Shown: in pieces, positions 39,191 through 48,665 of the stretch | Layout of the letters: each line of letters begins with the position of its first letter | Position numbering within the stretch: position 1 is the stretch's first letter | NCBI RefSeq assembly: GCF_029910215.1 | Contig: NZ_CP110395.1 | Span: 2,480,001-2,544,000 of the forward strand | Origin: Paraburkholderia sp. D15 | Lineage (GTDB): Bacteria; Pseudomonadota; Gammaproteobacteria; Burkholderiales; Burkholderiaceae | DNA: 64,000 bases | Reading direction: 5' to 3' | Program-made: the position numbers and the translations under genes | Notes under the pieces: model-generated | Told to the model about the DNA's origin: nothing | The model's database searches: none | Seen by the model: only the letters and a program-made list of their open reading frames with translations

Positions 39191-39667
39191 CTAGCTTCCG
39201 GCCCGATTGCCCGATTCGATGCCCCAGCGCGCGAGCGCCGCGTCGTCGGTCACGCGGGCGTCGACCCAGCGCTCGCCGGCCTCGGTCTTTTCCTTTTTCC
39301 AGAACGGCGCTTCGCTCTTCAGATAATCCATCACGAATTCGCACGACGCGAACGCCTCCCCGCGATGCGCGGCCGTCGTCGCCACCAGCACGATCTGGTC
39401 GAGCGGATACAGCTTGCCGACCCGATGCACGATCAGCACCTCGATGCCCGGCCAGCGCTCGCGCGCGCTGACGATGATCGCCTCCAGCGACTTCTCGGTC
39501 ATGCCGGGGTAATGCTCGAGTTCCATCGTCTCGACCGCGCTGCCTTCGTTCAGATCGCGCACGGTGCCGACGAAGCACGCCACCGCGCCGATCTTCGGGT
39601 TGCGCGCGCGTAACGCGGCTACCTCGGCGGTAAGGTCGAAGTCTTCAGTCTGGACGCGAACGGGCAT
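39191..39667 (-). CDS. moaE: Molybdopterin synthase catalytic subunit MoaE
   Basis: A 158-residue large subunit of molybdopterin synthase, which with MoaD transfers sulfur to precursor Z. Characteristic segments are ACFVGTVRDLNEGSAVETME, LEHYPGMTEKSLEAII, IVHRVGKLYPLDQIVLVA and the catalytic lysine region PFWKKEKTEAG. The ATG at 39665-39667 has GGAG about 8 nt upstream; a TTG at 39676 is less likely. Its order after moeA and moaD on the same strand indicates one molybdenum cofactor operon. Confidence 0.96.
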   Translation of the reverse strand: MPVRVQTEDFDLTAEVAALRARNPKIGAVACFVGTVRDLNEGSAVETMELEHYPGMTEKSLEAIIVSARERWPGIEVLIVHRVGKLYPLDQIVLVATTAAHRGEAFASCEFVMDYLKSEAPFWKKEKTEAGERWVDARVTDDAALARWGIESGNRAGS

Positions 39668-39686
39668 GGGCAACACTCCTGCAGGA

Positions 39687-39944
39687 TCAGCCGCCCGTCA
39701 CGGGCGGAAAGAATGCGACTTCGCAGCCTTCGGTGACGCGGGTGCCGGCGTCGGTCATCACGTGATTGCAGGCCATGCGCAACGCGCGGCCCTCGGCCAG
39801 CGTGTCGGCCCAGACGCCGCCGCGCACGCGCAGCCAGCCGCGCACGTCGCCGACCGTGGCGATGCCGTCCGGCAGATCGACCGTTTCGTCGGCCAGGTCG
39901 AGCGCTTCGCGTACGCTCGCGAAATATCGCAGTTGAATCTTCAT
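39687..39944 (-). CDS. moaD: Molybdopterin synthase sulfur carrier subunit MoaD
   Basis: An 85-residue ubiquitin-fold sulfur carrier. It begins MKIQLRYFASVREALDLADE and ends FFPPVTGG; the C-terminal Gly-Gly is adenylated by MoeB and turned into thiocarboxylate. It lies 19 bp before moaE and 25 bp after moeA, so the three are almost certainly co-transcribed. Confidence 0.96.
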   Translation of the reverse strand: MKIQLRYFASVREALDLADETVDLPDGIATVGDVRGWLRVRGGVWADTLAEGRALRMACNHVMTDAGTRVTEGCEVAFFPPVTGG

Positions 39945-39969
39945 CGGATGCCGCCGGCTTACGCCAGCC

Positions 39970-41400
39970 TCAATTCAGCAAGTCGGAAAAGGGAATGAAG
40001 CGCACGGTTTCGCCAGCGCTGATCGCGTGATTCGGCGGATTGTCGATCAGGCCGTCGCCCCACACCGTCGAGGTCAACACCGCCGAACTCTGGTTCGGGA
40101 ACAGATCGAGACCGCCGGTTGCGTTGACGCGGGCGCGCAGGAACTCGTTGCGGCGATCGGCCTTGCCTTGCGTGAAGTCGGCGCGCAACGACAGGACGCG
40201 CGGCGCGACCGTCTGCGCGCCGGCCAGGCGCAGGATGAACGGCCGCACGAACAGCACGAAGGTGGCGAAGCTGGAGACGGGATTCCCCGGTAGGCCGATG
40301 AAGAAGGTTTCCGGCGCGGCGGTGGCGTTGATGGCGGTGTTGGTGGCGGCGTTCGCCGCCGCGGAACCCGCTGCGCCAGCGGGCGACGTGGAGCCCGTCG
40401 CTGGCGAATCGACCACCGGCTCGGAATCCGCGCCCCGAGCCGAGTCCGCACCCGCACCCGCACCCACACCCGCTGCCGCGCGCCGCACCGCGCCGAACGC
40501 CAGCGGCTTGCCCGGCTTCATCGCGATCTGCCACATCGACAGACGCCCTTCCGCTTCGACCGCCGGCTTCACGTGATCTTCCTCGCCGACCGACACGCCG
40601 CCGCACGTCAGGATCAGATCGTGCGCGACGGCGGCTTCGCGCAAGGTCGCGCGCGTCGCGTCGAGCTTATCGGCGACGTTGCCAAAATCGGTGACGTCGC
40701 AGCCGAGCTTGTCGAGCAGACCGCGCAGCGTGAAACGGTTCGAGTTGTAGATCGCGCCGGGCTTGAGCGGCTCGCCAGGCATCGTGAGCTCGTCGCCGGT
40801 GAAAAACACCGCGACCTTCACGCGCCGCCGCACCTGAAGCTCGGCGCAGCCCACCGACGCCGCCAGCCCCAACGCCTGCGGCGTGAGCCGCGTGCCGGCC
40901 GGCAGGATCACCGAACCCTGTTTGATATCCGCGCCCTGCGCGGTGATCCACTCGCCTGCCTGCGGGCGGTGGAGGATCGTGACTTCGTCGCCCGTGGCTT
41001 CGGTCTGCTCCTGCATCACGATGGCGTCCGCGCCCGGCGGCACCGTCGCGCCCGTGAAGATCCGCGCCGCCGTGCCCGGCTTCAGCGGTTCGGGCGCGTG
41101 GCCGGCGGGAATGCGCTGCGATACCGGCAGGCGCCGTTTGGGGGCGTCTGCGTCACTGTCTGCGTCTGCGTCTGTGCCCGTGCCGGCGAGGTCGGCCGTG
41201 CGGACCGCATAGCCGTCCATCGCGCTGGTGTGCATCGGCGGGACGTCGAGCGGTGACACGACGTCGGCTGCGAGCACCCGGTTAAGCGCATCCAGCGTGG
41301 AAATCGTTTCGGTGCCGGCGACCGGCGCGGCGGCGCCGAGCAGGGTCGCGAGAGCGTCGGCGGTGGCGAGCATCGGCGCGCGGGGCGTGGGAGTGGACAT
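39970..41400 (-). CDS. moeA: Molybdopterin molybdenumtransferase MoeA with low-complexity insertions
   Basis: A 476-residue MoeA, longer than E. coli MoeA (411). It inserts molybdate into adenylylated molybdopterin. The core is clear: DVPPMHTSAMDGYAVRTADL, RIFTGATVPPGADAIVMQEQ, KVAVFFTGDELTMPGEPLKP, TCGGVSVGEEDHVKPAVE and FFIGLPGNPVSSF. Two insertions explain the extra length: an Asp/Ala stretch (about 73-88) and an Ala/Gly/Ser stretch (about 305-363) between the AFG and GLPGNPVSS strands. Both are encoded by hexanucleotide-type repeats (41145-41175 and 40448-40471). The start MSTPTPRAP may be 9 codons further in; no strong ribosome-binding site separates the two. Confidence 0.95.
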   Translation of the reverse strand: MSTPTPRAPMLATADALATLLGAAAPVAGTETISTLDALNRVLAADVVSPLDVPPMHTSAMDGYAVRTADLAGTGTDADADSDADAPKRRLPVSQRIPAGHAPEPLKPGTAARIFTGATVPPGADAIVMQEQTEATGDEVTILHRPQAGEWITAQGADIKQGSVILPAGTRLTPQALGLAASVGCAELQVRRRVKVAVFFTGDELTMPGEPLKPGAIYNSNRFTLRGLLDKLGCDVTDFGNVADKLDATRATLREAAVAHDLILTCGGVSVGEEDHVKPAVEAEGRLSMWQIAMKPGKPLAFGAVRRAAAGVGAGAGADSARGADSEPVVDSPATGSTSPAGAAGSAAANAATNTAINATAAPETFFIGLPGNPVSSFATFVLFVRPFILRLAGAQTVAPRVLSLRADFTQGKADRRNEFLRARVNATGGLDLFPNQSSAVLTSTVWGDGLIDNPPNHAISAGETVRFIPFSDLLN

Positions 41401-41486
41401 CTCTGGTTTCGAAGCCGCGGATTAAAGGAATATTGTAGCGGCCGACGCCGGCGCCATGGGGCGGCGGGCGTTATGGGGGGATTTAG

Positions 41487-41538
41487 GTGTTTTGCGGCGG
41501 TGTTTTGCGGCGGTGTTTCGTGGCCGTGTTTCGTGGCA
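41487..41538. repeat. Four tandem 13-bp repeats upstream of moeA
   Basis: Two identical units GTGTTTTGCGGCG (41487-41512) are followed by two diverged units GTGTTTCGTGGCC/A (41513-41538). They lie 87 bp upstream of the moeA start, in the 246-bp gap after thrC, which otherwise holds no gene. Confidence 0.85.
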
Positions 41539-41646
41539 ATGCTTCATACCGACGGCAGCAGCAGCGGCTTCACCCGCCACCGCTGCCCGGAACAACCACG
41601 CCGGAAACGTGAGCCGCCGGCCCACGCCCCAGCCGCCAGCGCCAGA

Positions 41647-43098
41647 TCAGGCGCCGGTATTCGCAACGATAAAGTCCTTCACCCGCTGCGCATCCGCCGG
41701 CAGCACCTCGAAGCGCTGCGGCAGCGATTCCAGCCCGGAAAACGCGGCCGGCCGCTCCGGTTCGCGCAGCAACGCCTCGCGAATCGTCTCGCCGAACTTG
41801 ATCGGCTGCGCGGTTTCCAGAACGATCATCGGAATGCCCGGCTGCAGATGTTCGCGCGCGACCTTCAGACCGTCCGCCGTATGCGTGTCGATCATCGTGT
41901 CGTAGCGTTCGAACACATCGCGGATCGTGTCCAGGCGGCTGTCGTGGCTGCTGCGGCCCGACACGAATCCGAACTCCTTCACGCGCGCGAAATCGCCGCT
42001 CGCCGCGAGGTCGAAACCGCCCTTCTCCTCGACGTCGCGGAACAGTTGCAGCACGCGCGCCGGATCGCGGCCGAGCAGATCGAACACGAAACGCTCGAAG
42101 TTCGACGCCTTCGAAATATCCATGCTCGGGCTGCTGGTGTGATACGTCTCGGCCGCCTTGCGCACGCGGTAGATACCGGTACGGAAGAACTCGTCGAGCA
42201 CGTCGTTTTCGTTGGTGGCGACCACCAGTTTCTCGATCGGCAGCCCCATCATGCGCGCGATGTGACCCGCGCACACGTTGCCGAAATTGCCCGACGGCAC
42301 CGTGAACGACACCCGTTCGTCGTTCGACTTCGTCGCGGCGAAGTAGCCCTTGAAGTAGTACACGACCTGCGCGACCACGCGCGCCCAGTTGATCGAATTG
42401 ACCGTGCCGATCTTGTAGCGCGCCTTGAACGCGTGATCGTTCGAGACTGCCTTGACGATGTCCTGCGCGTCGTCGAACACGCCTTCCACCGCGATGTTGA
42501 AGATGTTCGGGTCCTGCAGGCTGTACATCTGCGCGGTCTGGAACGCGCTCATCTTTTTGTGCGGCGACAGCATGAACACGCTGATGCCCTGCTTGCCGCG
42601 CATCGCGTATTCGGCGGCGCTGCCGGTATCGCCCGAGGTCGCGCCGAGAATGTTCAGCGTCTGGCCGTGTTTGGCGAGCGCGTACTCGAACAGGTTGCCG
42701 ATCAACTGCATCGCCATGTCCTTGAACGCGAGCGTCGGACCGTTCGACAGTTCGAGCAGCGCGAGCGGTGCGCCGTTCTCGACGCCGAGCGTCTTCAGCG
42801 GCGTGATCTGCGCGGCGCTTTCGTCGTCGCGCACGTTGCAGTAGGTGGCGGCCGTGTAGGTCTTGCGGGTCAGCGCGCGCAGGTCGTCGGCGGGAATGTC
42901 GTCGCAGAATTTCGAGAGGATCTCGAACGCGAGGTCGGCGTACGGCAGCGCGCGCCAGCGCGTCAGTTCGTCGGCGGTGACGCGCGGATAGGCCGCCGGC
43001 AGGTACAGCCCGCCGTCTTTCGCGAGACCGCCAAGCAGGATGTCGGAGAAGGTATGGCGCTCGCCGGCACCGGCGCCGCGCGTGGAAAGATAGTTCAT
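41647..43098 (-). CDS. thrC: Threonine synthase
   Basis: A 483-residue PLP enzyme that converts O-phosphohomoserine to threonine. The N-terminus is MNYLSTRGAGAGERHTFSDI, the PLP lysine lies in NGPTLAFKDMAMQ, and GATSGDTGSAAEYAMRGKQG is the phosphate-binding loop. The length fits the long (type I) ThrC of proteobacteria. It follows hom after 8 bp with AGG 7 nt before the ATG, so the two are one transcript. Confidence 0.97.
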   Translation of the reverse strand: MNYLSTRGAGAGERHTFSDILLGGLAKDGGLYLPAAYPRVTADELTRWRALPYADLAFEILSKFCDDIPADDLRALTRKTYTAATYCNVRDDESAAQITPLKTLGVENGAPLALLELSNGPTLAFKDMAMQLIGNLFEYALAKHGQTLNILGATSGDTGSAAEYAMRGKQGISVFMLSPHKKMSAFQTAQMYSLQDPNIFNIAVEGVFDDAQDIVKAVSNDHAFKARYKIGTVNSINWARVVAQVVYYFKGYFAATKSNDERVSFTVPSGNFGNVCAGHIARMMGLPIEKLVVATNENDVLDEFFRTGIYRVRKAAETYHTSSPSMDISKASNFERFVFDLLGRDPARVLQLFRDVEEKGGFDLAASGDFARVKEFGFVSGRSSHDSRLDTIRDVFERYDTMIDTHTADGLKVAREHLQPGIPMIVLETAQPIKFGETIREALLREPERPAAFSGLESLPQRFEVLPADAQRVKDFIVANTGA

Positions 43099-43106
43099 AG
43101 TTCGGC

Positions 43107-44438
43107 CTAGTTCAGCGCTTCCATGCGCAGCTTCGTGACTTGCGAGACGACGGTCTGCAGCGCTTCGATCTCCTCGATCGCCGCGTTCACCTGCTTTTCG
43201 ACCGTCTCGTGGGTGATCAGGATGATGTCGGTCTCGCCCTTGCCGTTCGCGTCGACCTGCTCGGATTCCTTCTGCAGCAGCGCGTCGATCGAGATGCCGG
43301 TGTTCGCCAGGATGCGCGTGATGTCGGCCAGCACGCCGGTCACGTCGGCCACTCGCAGACGCAGGTAGTAGCCGCTCGTCACTTCCTCGATCGGCAGGAT
43401 CGGGGTGCTCGACAGGCGGTCCGGCTGGAACGCCAGATGCGGCACGCGATGCTCCGGGTCCGCCGTATGCAGGCGCGTGACGTCGACCAGGTCCGCCACC
43501 ACCGCCGACGCCGTCGGCTCCGCGCCCGCGCCCTTGCCGTAGTACAGCGTGGTGCCGACCGCGTCGCCGTGCACGACGACCGCGTTCATCGCGCCCTCGA
43601 CGTTCGCCAGCAGACGCTTCTCCGGGATCAGCGTCGGATGCACGCGCAACTCGATGCCCTTCTCCGAGCGCCGCGCGATACCGAGCAGCTTGATCCGGTA
43701 GCCGAGTTCCTCGGCGTACTTGATGTCGATCGCCGCGAGCTTGCTGATGCCTTCCACGTACGCACGGTCGAACTGCACCGGCACGCCGAACGCGATCGCG
43801 CTCATGATGGTCGCCTTGTGCGCGGCGTCCACGCCTTCGATGTCGAAGGTCGGATCGGCTTCGGCATAACCCAGTTCCTGCGCGGCCTTCAGCGCGGTCG
43901 CGAAGTCGAGCCCGCGGTCGCGCATTTCCGAAAGAATGTAGTTCGTGGTGCCGTTGATGATGCCCGCGATGTACTGGATGCGATTGGCCGTCAGCCCTTC
44001 GCGCAGCGCCTTGATGATCGGAATGCCGCCCGCCACCGCCGCCTCGAACGACACCATCACGCCGTTGGCGCGCGCCGCCTCGAAGATCTCCGTGCCGTGC
44101 ACGGCGAGCAGCGCCTTGTTGGCGGTGACCACGTGCTTGCGGTTCCTGATCGCGCGCAGCACCAGATCGCGCGCCACGCCCGTGCCGCCGATCATTTCCG
44201 CGACGATGTCGATGGACGGATCGTCGACCACCGCGTTGAAGTCATCGGTGAGCGCGACCGTGCCGGCTTCGCTGCCGAGCGCCGCTGTCGCTTTCGCGGG
44301 ATTGCGCACGGCAATGCGCGCGATCTCGATGCCGCGGCCCGCGCGGCGTTTGATTTCTTCCTGATTGCGGCGCAGTACCGTGAAGGTGCCGCTGCCTACC
44401 GTGCCGAAGCCCAGCAGTCCAACTTTGATCGGTTCCAT
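43107..44438 (-). CDS. hom: Homoserine dehydrogenase
   Basis: A 443-residue NAD(P)-dependent enzyme making homoserine from aspartate semialdehyde. The Rossmann motif is VGLLGFGTVGSGTFTVLRRN. The family signature (EAAVAGGIPIIKALREGLTA, then IAGIINGTTNYILSEM) follows. A C-terminal ACT domain (YYLRLRVADVTGVLADITRI) supports threonine feedback control. The ATG at 44438 is chosen as the family start, since the open frame upstream overlaps alaA in another frame. It is monofunctional, without an aspartokinase. Confidence 0.97.
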   Translation of the reverse strand: MEPIKVGLLGFGTVGSGTFTVLRRNQEEIKRRAGRGIEIARIAVRNPAKATAALGSEAGTVALTDDFNAVVDDPSIDIVAEMIGGTGVARDLVLRAIRNRKHVVTANKALLAVHGTEIFEAARANGVMVSFEAAVAGGIPIIKALREGLTANRIQYIAGIINGTTNYILSEMRDRGLDFATALKAAQELGYAEADPTFDIEGVDAAHKATIMSAIAFGVPVQFDRAYVEGISKLAAIDIKYAEELGYRIKLLGIARRSEKGIELRVHPTLIPEKRLLANVEGAMNAVVVHGDAVGTTLYYGKGAGAEPTASAVVADLVDVTRLHTADPEHRVPHLAFQPDRLSSTPILPIEEVTSGYYLRLRVADVTGVLADITRILANTGISIDALLQKESEQVDANGKGETDIILITHETVEKQVNAAIEEIEALQTVVSQVTKLRMEALN

Positions 44439-44512
44439 GCAGCGTGTGTTGTCGAGTAGAGGTTGAAAAAGAAACGGGGGTCGGCGCGCCGCGCCCTGCG
44501 CGACATTGTGCG

Positions 44513-45763
44513 CTAGGCTGTGTGACGCTTGCGGTAACCGTCGAGAAAGCGGGCGATCCGGTTGATCGAATCCGCGAGATCGTCCACGTTCGGCAGGAAC
44601 ACCACGCGGAAGTGATCCGGCGTTTTCCAGTTGAAGCCGGAGCCCTGCACGAGCAGCACGCGCTCTTCGAGCAGCAGATCGAGGATGAACTGCTGGTCGT
44701 TCTGGATCGGATAGATCTTCGGGTCGAGCCGCGGAAACATGTACAGCGCCGCTTCGGGCTTCACGCAGCTCACGCCGGGAATCGCCGTCAGCATGTCGTA
44801 CGCGAGTTCGCGCTGCTTGTGGAGGCGCCCGCTCGGCACGATCAGGTCGTTGATGCTCTGGTAGCCGCCGAGCGCGGTCTGGATCGCATACTGGCCCGGC
44901 ACGTTCGGGCACAGCCGCATGGAGGCCAGAATCCCCAGCCCCTCGAAGTAATCTTTCGCGTGACGGCGGTTCTCGCCGACGCTCAGGCCGGAGATGAACA
45001 TCCAGCCGGCGCGGTAGCCGCACGAGCGGTAGCTCTTCGACAGACTGTTGAAGGTGACCGTCAGCACGTCTTGCGAGAGCGCCGCCATCGACGTGTGCTG
45101 CTTGCCGTCGTAGACGATCTTGTCGTACACCTCGTCGGCGAAGATCACGAGCCCGTGCTGGCGGGCGATCTCGATCAGGCCGAGCAGCAGTTCGTCCGAA
45201 TACAGCGCGCCGGTCGGGTTGTTCGGGTTGATCACGACGAGCGCGCGCGTGTTCGGGGTGATTTTCGCGCGGATGTCGTCGAGATCGGGCATCCAGCGGT
45301 TCGATTCGTCGCAGATGTAGTGCACCGGCGTGCCGCCCGACAGGCTCACGCCGGCAGTCCACAGCGGGTAGTCGGGCGCGGGCAGCAGCACTTCGTCGCC
45401 GTCGTTCAGCAGGCCCTGGAGCGCCATCACGATCAGCTCGGACGCGCCGTTGCCGATGTAGATGTCGTCCAGTTCGACGCCGTGCACGCCCTTTTGCTGC
45501 GTGTAATGCATGATCGCCTTGCGCGCGGCGAACACGCCCTTCGAGTCGGAATAGCCTGACGAGCCCGGCAGGTTGCGGATCATGTCCTGAATGATCTCGT
45601 CCGGCGCGTCGAAGCCGAACGGCGCGAGATTGCCGATGTTCAGCTTGATGATCCGGTGACCTTCCTCTTCGAGCCGCTTCGCATGTTCGAGGACGGGCCC
45701 GCGAATGTCGTAGCAGACATTCAGCAACTTGTTGGATTTAAGTATCGGTTTCACAGCGGGCAC
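44513..45763 (-). CDS. alaA: Pyridoxal phosphate-dependent alanine aminotransferase AlaA
   Basis: A 416-residue class I aminotransferase very similar in sequence pattern to E. coli AlaA (405): LNVCYDIRGPVLEHAKRLEE, GNGASELIVMALQGLLNDGD, VVINPNNPTGALYSDELL, and the PLP lysine in FNSLSKSYRSCGYRAGWM. It makes alanine from pyruvate and glutamate. It appears to begin at a GTG (45761-45763) with AGGA close upstream; a second in-frame GTG at 45754 lacks such a site. It precedes hom by 74 bp. The same gene order alaA-hom-thrC is frequent in Burkholderia relatives. Confidence 0.93.
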   Translation of the reverse strand: MPAVKPILKSNKLLNVCYDIRGPVLEHAKRLEEEGHRIIKLNIGNLAPFGFDAPDEIIQDMIRNLPGSSGYSDSKGVFAARKAIMHYTQQKGVHGVELDDIYIGNGASELIVMALQGLLNDGDEVLLPAPDYPLWTAGVSLSGGTPVHYICDESNRWMPDLDDIRAKITPNTRALVVINPNNPTGALYSDELLLGLIEIARQHGLVIFADEVYDKIVYDGKQHTSMAALSQDVLTVTFNSLSKSYRSCGYRAGWMFISGLSVGENRRHAKDYFEGLGILASMRLCPNVPGQYAIQTALGGYQSINDLIVPSGRLHKQRELAYDMLTAIPGVSCVKPEAALYMFPRLDPKIYPIQNDQQFILDLLLEERVLLVQGSGFNWKTPDHFRVVFLPNVDDLADSINRIARFLDGYRKRHTA

Positions 45764-46062
45764 GAGATCCTGGTTGATGGCTTGGGCGAAACGGTACCGG
45801 CTTCATAAAGCCGGGCGGGTTCGCCGATACGGAGAATACGGTCGCGGCGCAGGCGGCGGATGATCACACGCCGTCGTTCGCCGGACAAAAGCGGCAAAGG
45901 GCCGAGTATAAGCAAGCAGTCACAAGCCGGTCGATAAACCGCCGGACGGCGCACGAAAGCGGCAAAACCAGGGCAGGTAGCCGGTGGGCCACGCCCCGCG
46001 TCGTCAACGCGGCTCGTGGCGGCGGATCAGCGAGGGGCGCCGCAGCAAGGCGGCTAAAAAGT

Positions 46063-46068
46063 TATAAT
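46063..46068 (+). promoter_or_regulatory. TATAAT box in the alaA-Mth938 intergenic region
   Basis: A consensus TATAAT (46063-46068) within a small GCTAAA-N9-TTTAGC dyad. It could be the promoter of the Mth938-domain gene, giving a leader of about 220 nt, but no good -35 is visible. Apart from this, 45764-46295 contains no gene I can support. Confidence 0.4.
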
Positions 46069-46295
46069 TTAGCGGATTTTGGCCGACTTCCGCAATGCAC
46101 CAACCGCAAGCGCAAGCCTTTTCGGCCTTTTTTGTTCTTTCGGTCCTGCCGGTTCGCCGGGCGATTTCGCGCACTATCCCGCACGCGCCGCGGCCACCTC
46201 ATCCAGCTTCAGGCCGTGCCTTCCAGCCCCGCCGGGCAGGGTTGCCGGCCTTGGGCAACATGCAGGACGTCTCACGACGACTTCGGAAAACGAAT

Positions 46296-46670
46296 TTGAA
46301 ATTACATCAGGATTCCAGCGGCGCCTTGAACACCGTCACCGGTTACGGCGCCGACTACGTCGAAATCAATCTGGTGCGCCACGCGGGCAGCCTGCTGGTG
46401 CTGCCTGACGCGCCGGTCATTCCCTGGCCCGTCTCGTCCTTCGACCAGCTGAGCGCCGAGCATTTCGCGATGCTGGTGGACGCCGCGCCCGAAGTGGTGG
46501 TGTTCGGCAGCGGCGAACGGCTGCGTTTCCCGCATCCGCGCCTGACCGCCGCGCTGACGGCCAAGCGTATCGGCGTCGAAACCATGGACTTCAAGGCCGC
46601 CTGCCGTACCTACAACATTCTGATGGCCGAGGGCCGCAAGGTCGCGGCCGCGCTGCTGATCGAAGCGTAA
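46296..46670 (+). CDS. Mth938-like domain (DUF498/NDUFAF3) family protein
   Basis: A 124-residue protein of the Mth938/NDUFAF3 fold: VTGYGADYVEINLVRHAGSL, LVLPDAPVIPWPVSSFDQLS, EVVVFGSGERLRFPHPRLTA, GVETMDFKAACRTYNILM. Its bacterial function is unknown; the mitochondrial relative helps complex I assembly. The start is uncertain: I use the TTG at 46296 (LKLHQDSSGALNTV is the conserved beginning), but an in-frame ATG at 46260 would add 12 residues. Confidence 0.85.
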   Translation: MKLHQDSSGALNTVTGYGADYVEINLVRHAGSLLVLPDAPVIPWPVSSFDQLSAEHFAMLVDAAPEVVVFGSGERLRFPHPRLTAALTAKRIGVETMDFKAACRTYNILMAEGRKVAAALLIEA

Positions 46671-46936
46671 CGGGGCCGACTCACGCGGCGCGCATCGGCA
46701 CCGCGTGTGGCTGGGCGATAGGCGCGCAGGGCGGCCTCGGGCTGGCAGTGCGAAGGCGTTTCGCCAAGGCTTCGCGAAGATTCAGCGCCTGCCGCCGGGC
46801 CGGTCCATCCAACCTCGCCCACCCTGGCCGCGTCGCGGCCGATAACGTACACTGCGCGCCATCGAAACGGGCGCCGTTTCCACACAACCCCGCCGCGCCG
46901 CAGCCGCGCGGCGTCGCCAAACAGGTCAAGACACCC

Positions 46937-48640
46937 ATGAACGATACGCCGTCGAGGCTACCGCTCAACCGCACCACGATCCTGCTGCTCGTGCTGGCCC
47001 TCGCCGTGATCTGGTTCGTGCCGCTCGGCTGGCGCCACCTGCTGCCGAGCGACGAAGGCCGCTACGCCGAAATGGCGCGTGAAATGTTCGTCACCGGCGA
47101 CTGGATCACGCCGCGCTACAACGGCTACAAGTATTTCGAGAAGCCGCCGCTGCAAACCTGGGCGAACGCATTGACGTTCGCGTGGTTCGGCATCGGCGAA
47201 TGGCAGGCGCGTCTGTACACGGCGCTGACGGGCTTCGCCGGGGTGCTGCTGGTCGGCTTCACCGGCGCGCGCGTGTTCAACGCGGCGACCGGCGTGTTCG
47301 CCGCGATCGTGCTGGCCACGTCGCCGTACTGGAACCTGATGGGCCACTTCAACACGCTCGACATGGGCCTGTCGTTCTGGATGGAGTTGACGCTGTGCGC
47401 GCTGCTGCTCGCGCAGCGCCCCAACCTGCCGGCCTCGTCGGTGCGCGCGTGGATGTGGGTGTGCTGGGGTTCGATGGCGCTCGCGGTGCTGTCCAAGGGC
47501 CTCGTCGGCGTGATCCTGCCGGGCGCCGTGCTGGTGCTCTACACGCTGATCGCGCGCGACTGGGCGCTGTGGAAGCGCCTGCATCTGATCGGCGGCCTGA
47601 TCCTGTTCTTCGTGATCGTCACGCCGTGGTTCGTGCTGGTGCAGCAACGCAACCCCGAATTCCTGAACTTTTTCTTCATCGTCCAGCAGTTCAAGCGCTA
47701 TCTGACGCCCGAGCAGAACCGGCCCGGCCCGTTCTATTACTTCGTGCCGGTGCTGCTGGTGGGTTTCCTGCCGTGGCTCTCGGTCTGCGTGCAAAGCCTG
47801 CGCCACGCGCTGCGCCTGCCGCGCCAGCCGAACGGCTTCGCGCCGGTCACGCTGATGCTGGTCTGGACCGGCTTCATCTTCCTGTTCTTCAGCGCGTCGC
47901 ACTCGAAGCTGCTGTCGTACACGCTGCCGATCGCCCCGTCGATCGCGCTCGTGATCGGCATGTACCTGCCGCTCGTCACGCGCGACCAGTTGCGCCGTCA
48001 TCTGGCCGGTTACGCGCTGTTTCTCGTGGTGGCCGCGTTCGCCGCGCTGTTCATGACGCGCTTCGGCAGCGCGCGCAACCCGGCCGAGCTGTATGCGCAA
48101 TACCGCACGTGGGTGCTGGCGGCGCTCGGCGTCGCGTTCGTGCTGACGCTCGCCGCGCTGTGGCTGAACCGCCGCAGCCGGAGCGGCAGCCTCGGCGCGG
48201 TCGCGACCTTCGGCGCGGCGTGGCTGCTGCTCGGCACGATCGCCGGCACCGGCCACGAGGTGTTCGGCCGGCTGAGCTCCGGCGCGCCGCTCGCGCCCGC
48301 CATCAAGGCGGAGCTGGCGAAACTGCCGCCGGATACGCCGTTCTACTCGGTCGGCGTGCTCGACCATACGCTGCCGTTCTACGTCGACCATACGATGATC
48401 ATGGTCGAGCATGCGGACGAGCTGGCCTTCGGCGTGTCCGTCGAGCCGCAGAAGTGGCTGCCGAGCGTCGACGCCTGGGTGCAGCGCTGGAAGTCCGACC
48501 GCTATGCGCTCGCGCTGATCCCGCCGTCGACCTACGACCAGTTGCTGAAAACCGGTCTGCCGATGCAGGTGGTCGCCCGCGACCCGCGCCGCGTGATCGT
48601 CATGAAGCCGCTGACCGCGCCGGCCCAACCGCAACAATGA
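46937..48640 (+). CDS. arnT: Lipid A aminoarabinose transferase ArnT
   Basis: A 567-residue GT-C membrane enzyme that moves 4-amino-4-deoxy-L-arabinose from undecaprenyl phosphate to lipid A at the periplasmic face. After TM1 comes PSDEGRYAEMAREMFVTGDW, followed by RYNGYKYFEKPPLQTW (the ExPPLxxW loop). About a dozen TM segments and a soluble C-terminal domain follow. The ATG at 46937 is just before the first TM helix. It precedes the small transporter and the arnBCAAD genes, which supports the specific assignment over a generic PMT family call. Confidence 0.9.
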   Translation: MNDTPSRLPLNRTTILLLVLALAVIWFVPLGWRHLLPSDEGRYAEMAREMFVTGDWITPRYNGYKYFEKPPLQTWANALTFAWFGIGEWQARLYTALTGFAGVLLVGFTGARVFNAATGVFAAIVLATSPYWNLMGHFNTLDMGLSFWMELTLCALLLAQRPNLPASSVRAWMWVCWGSMALAVLSKGLVGVILPGAVLVLYTLIARDWALWKRLHLIGGLILFFVIVTPWFVLVQQRNPEFLNFFFIVQQFKRYLTPEQNRPGPFYYFVPVLLVGFLPWLSVCVQSLRHALRLPRQPNGFAPVTLMLVWTGFIFLFFSASHSKLLSYTLPIAPSIALVIGMYLPLVTRDQLRRHLAGYALFLVVAAFAALFMTRFGSARNPAELYAQYRTWVLAALGVAFVLTLAALWLNRRSRSGSLGAVATFGAAWLLLGTIAGTGHEVFGRLSSGAPLAPAIKAELAKLPPDTPFYSVGVLDHTLPFYVDHTMIMVEHADELAFGVSVEPQKWLPSVDAWVQRWKSDRYALALIPPSTYDQLLKTGLPMQVVARDPRRVIVMKPLTAPAQPQQ

Positions 48641-48665
48641 CCCTCTCTCAGGACCTGTCCGTTCG

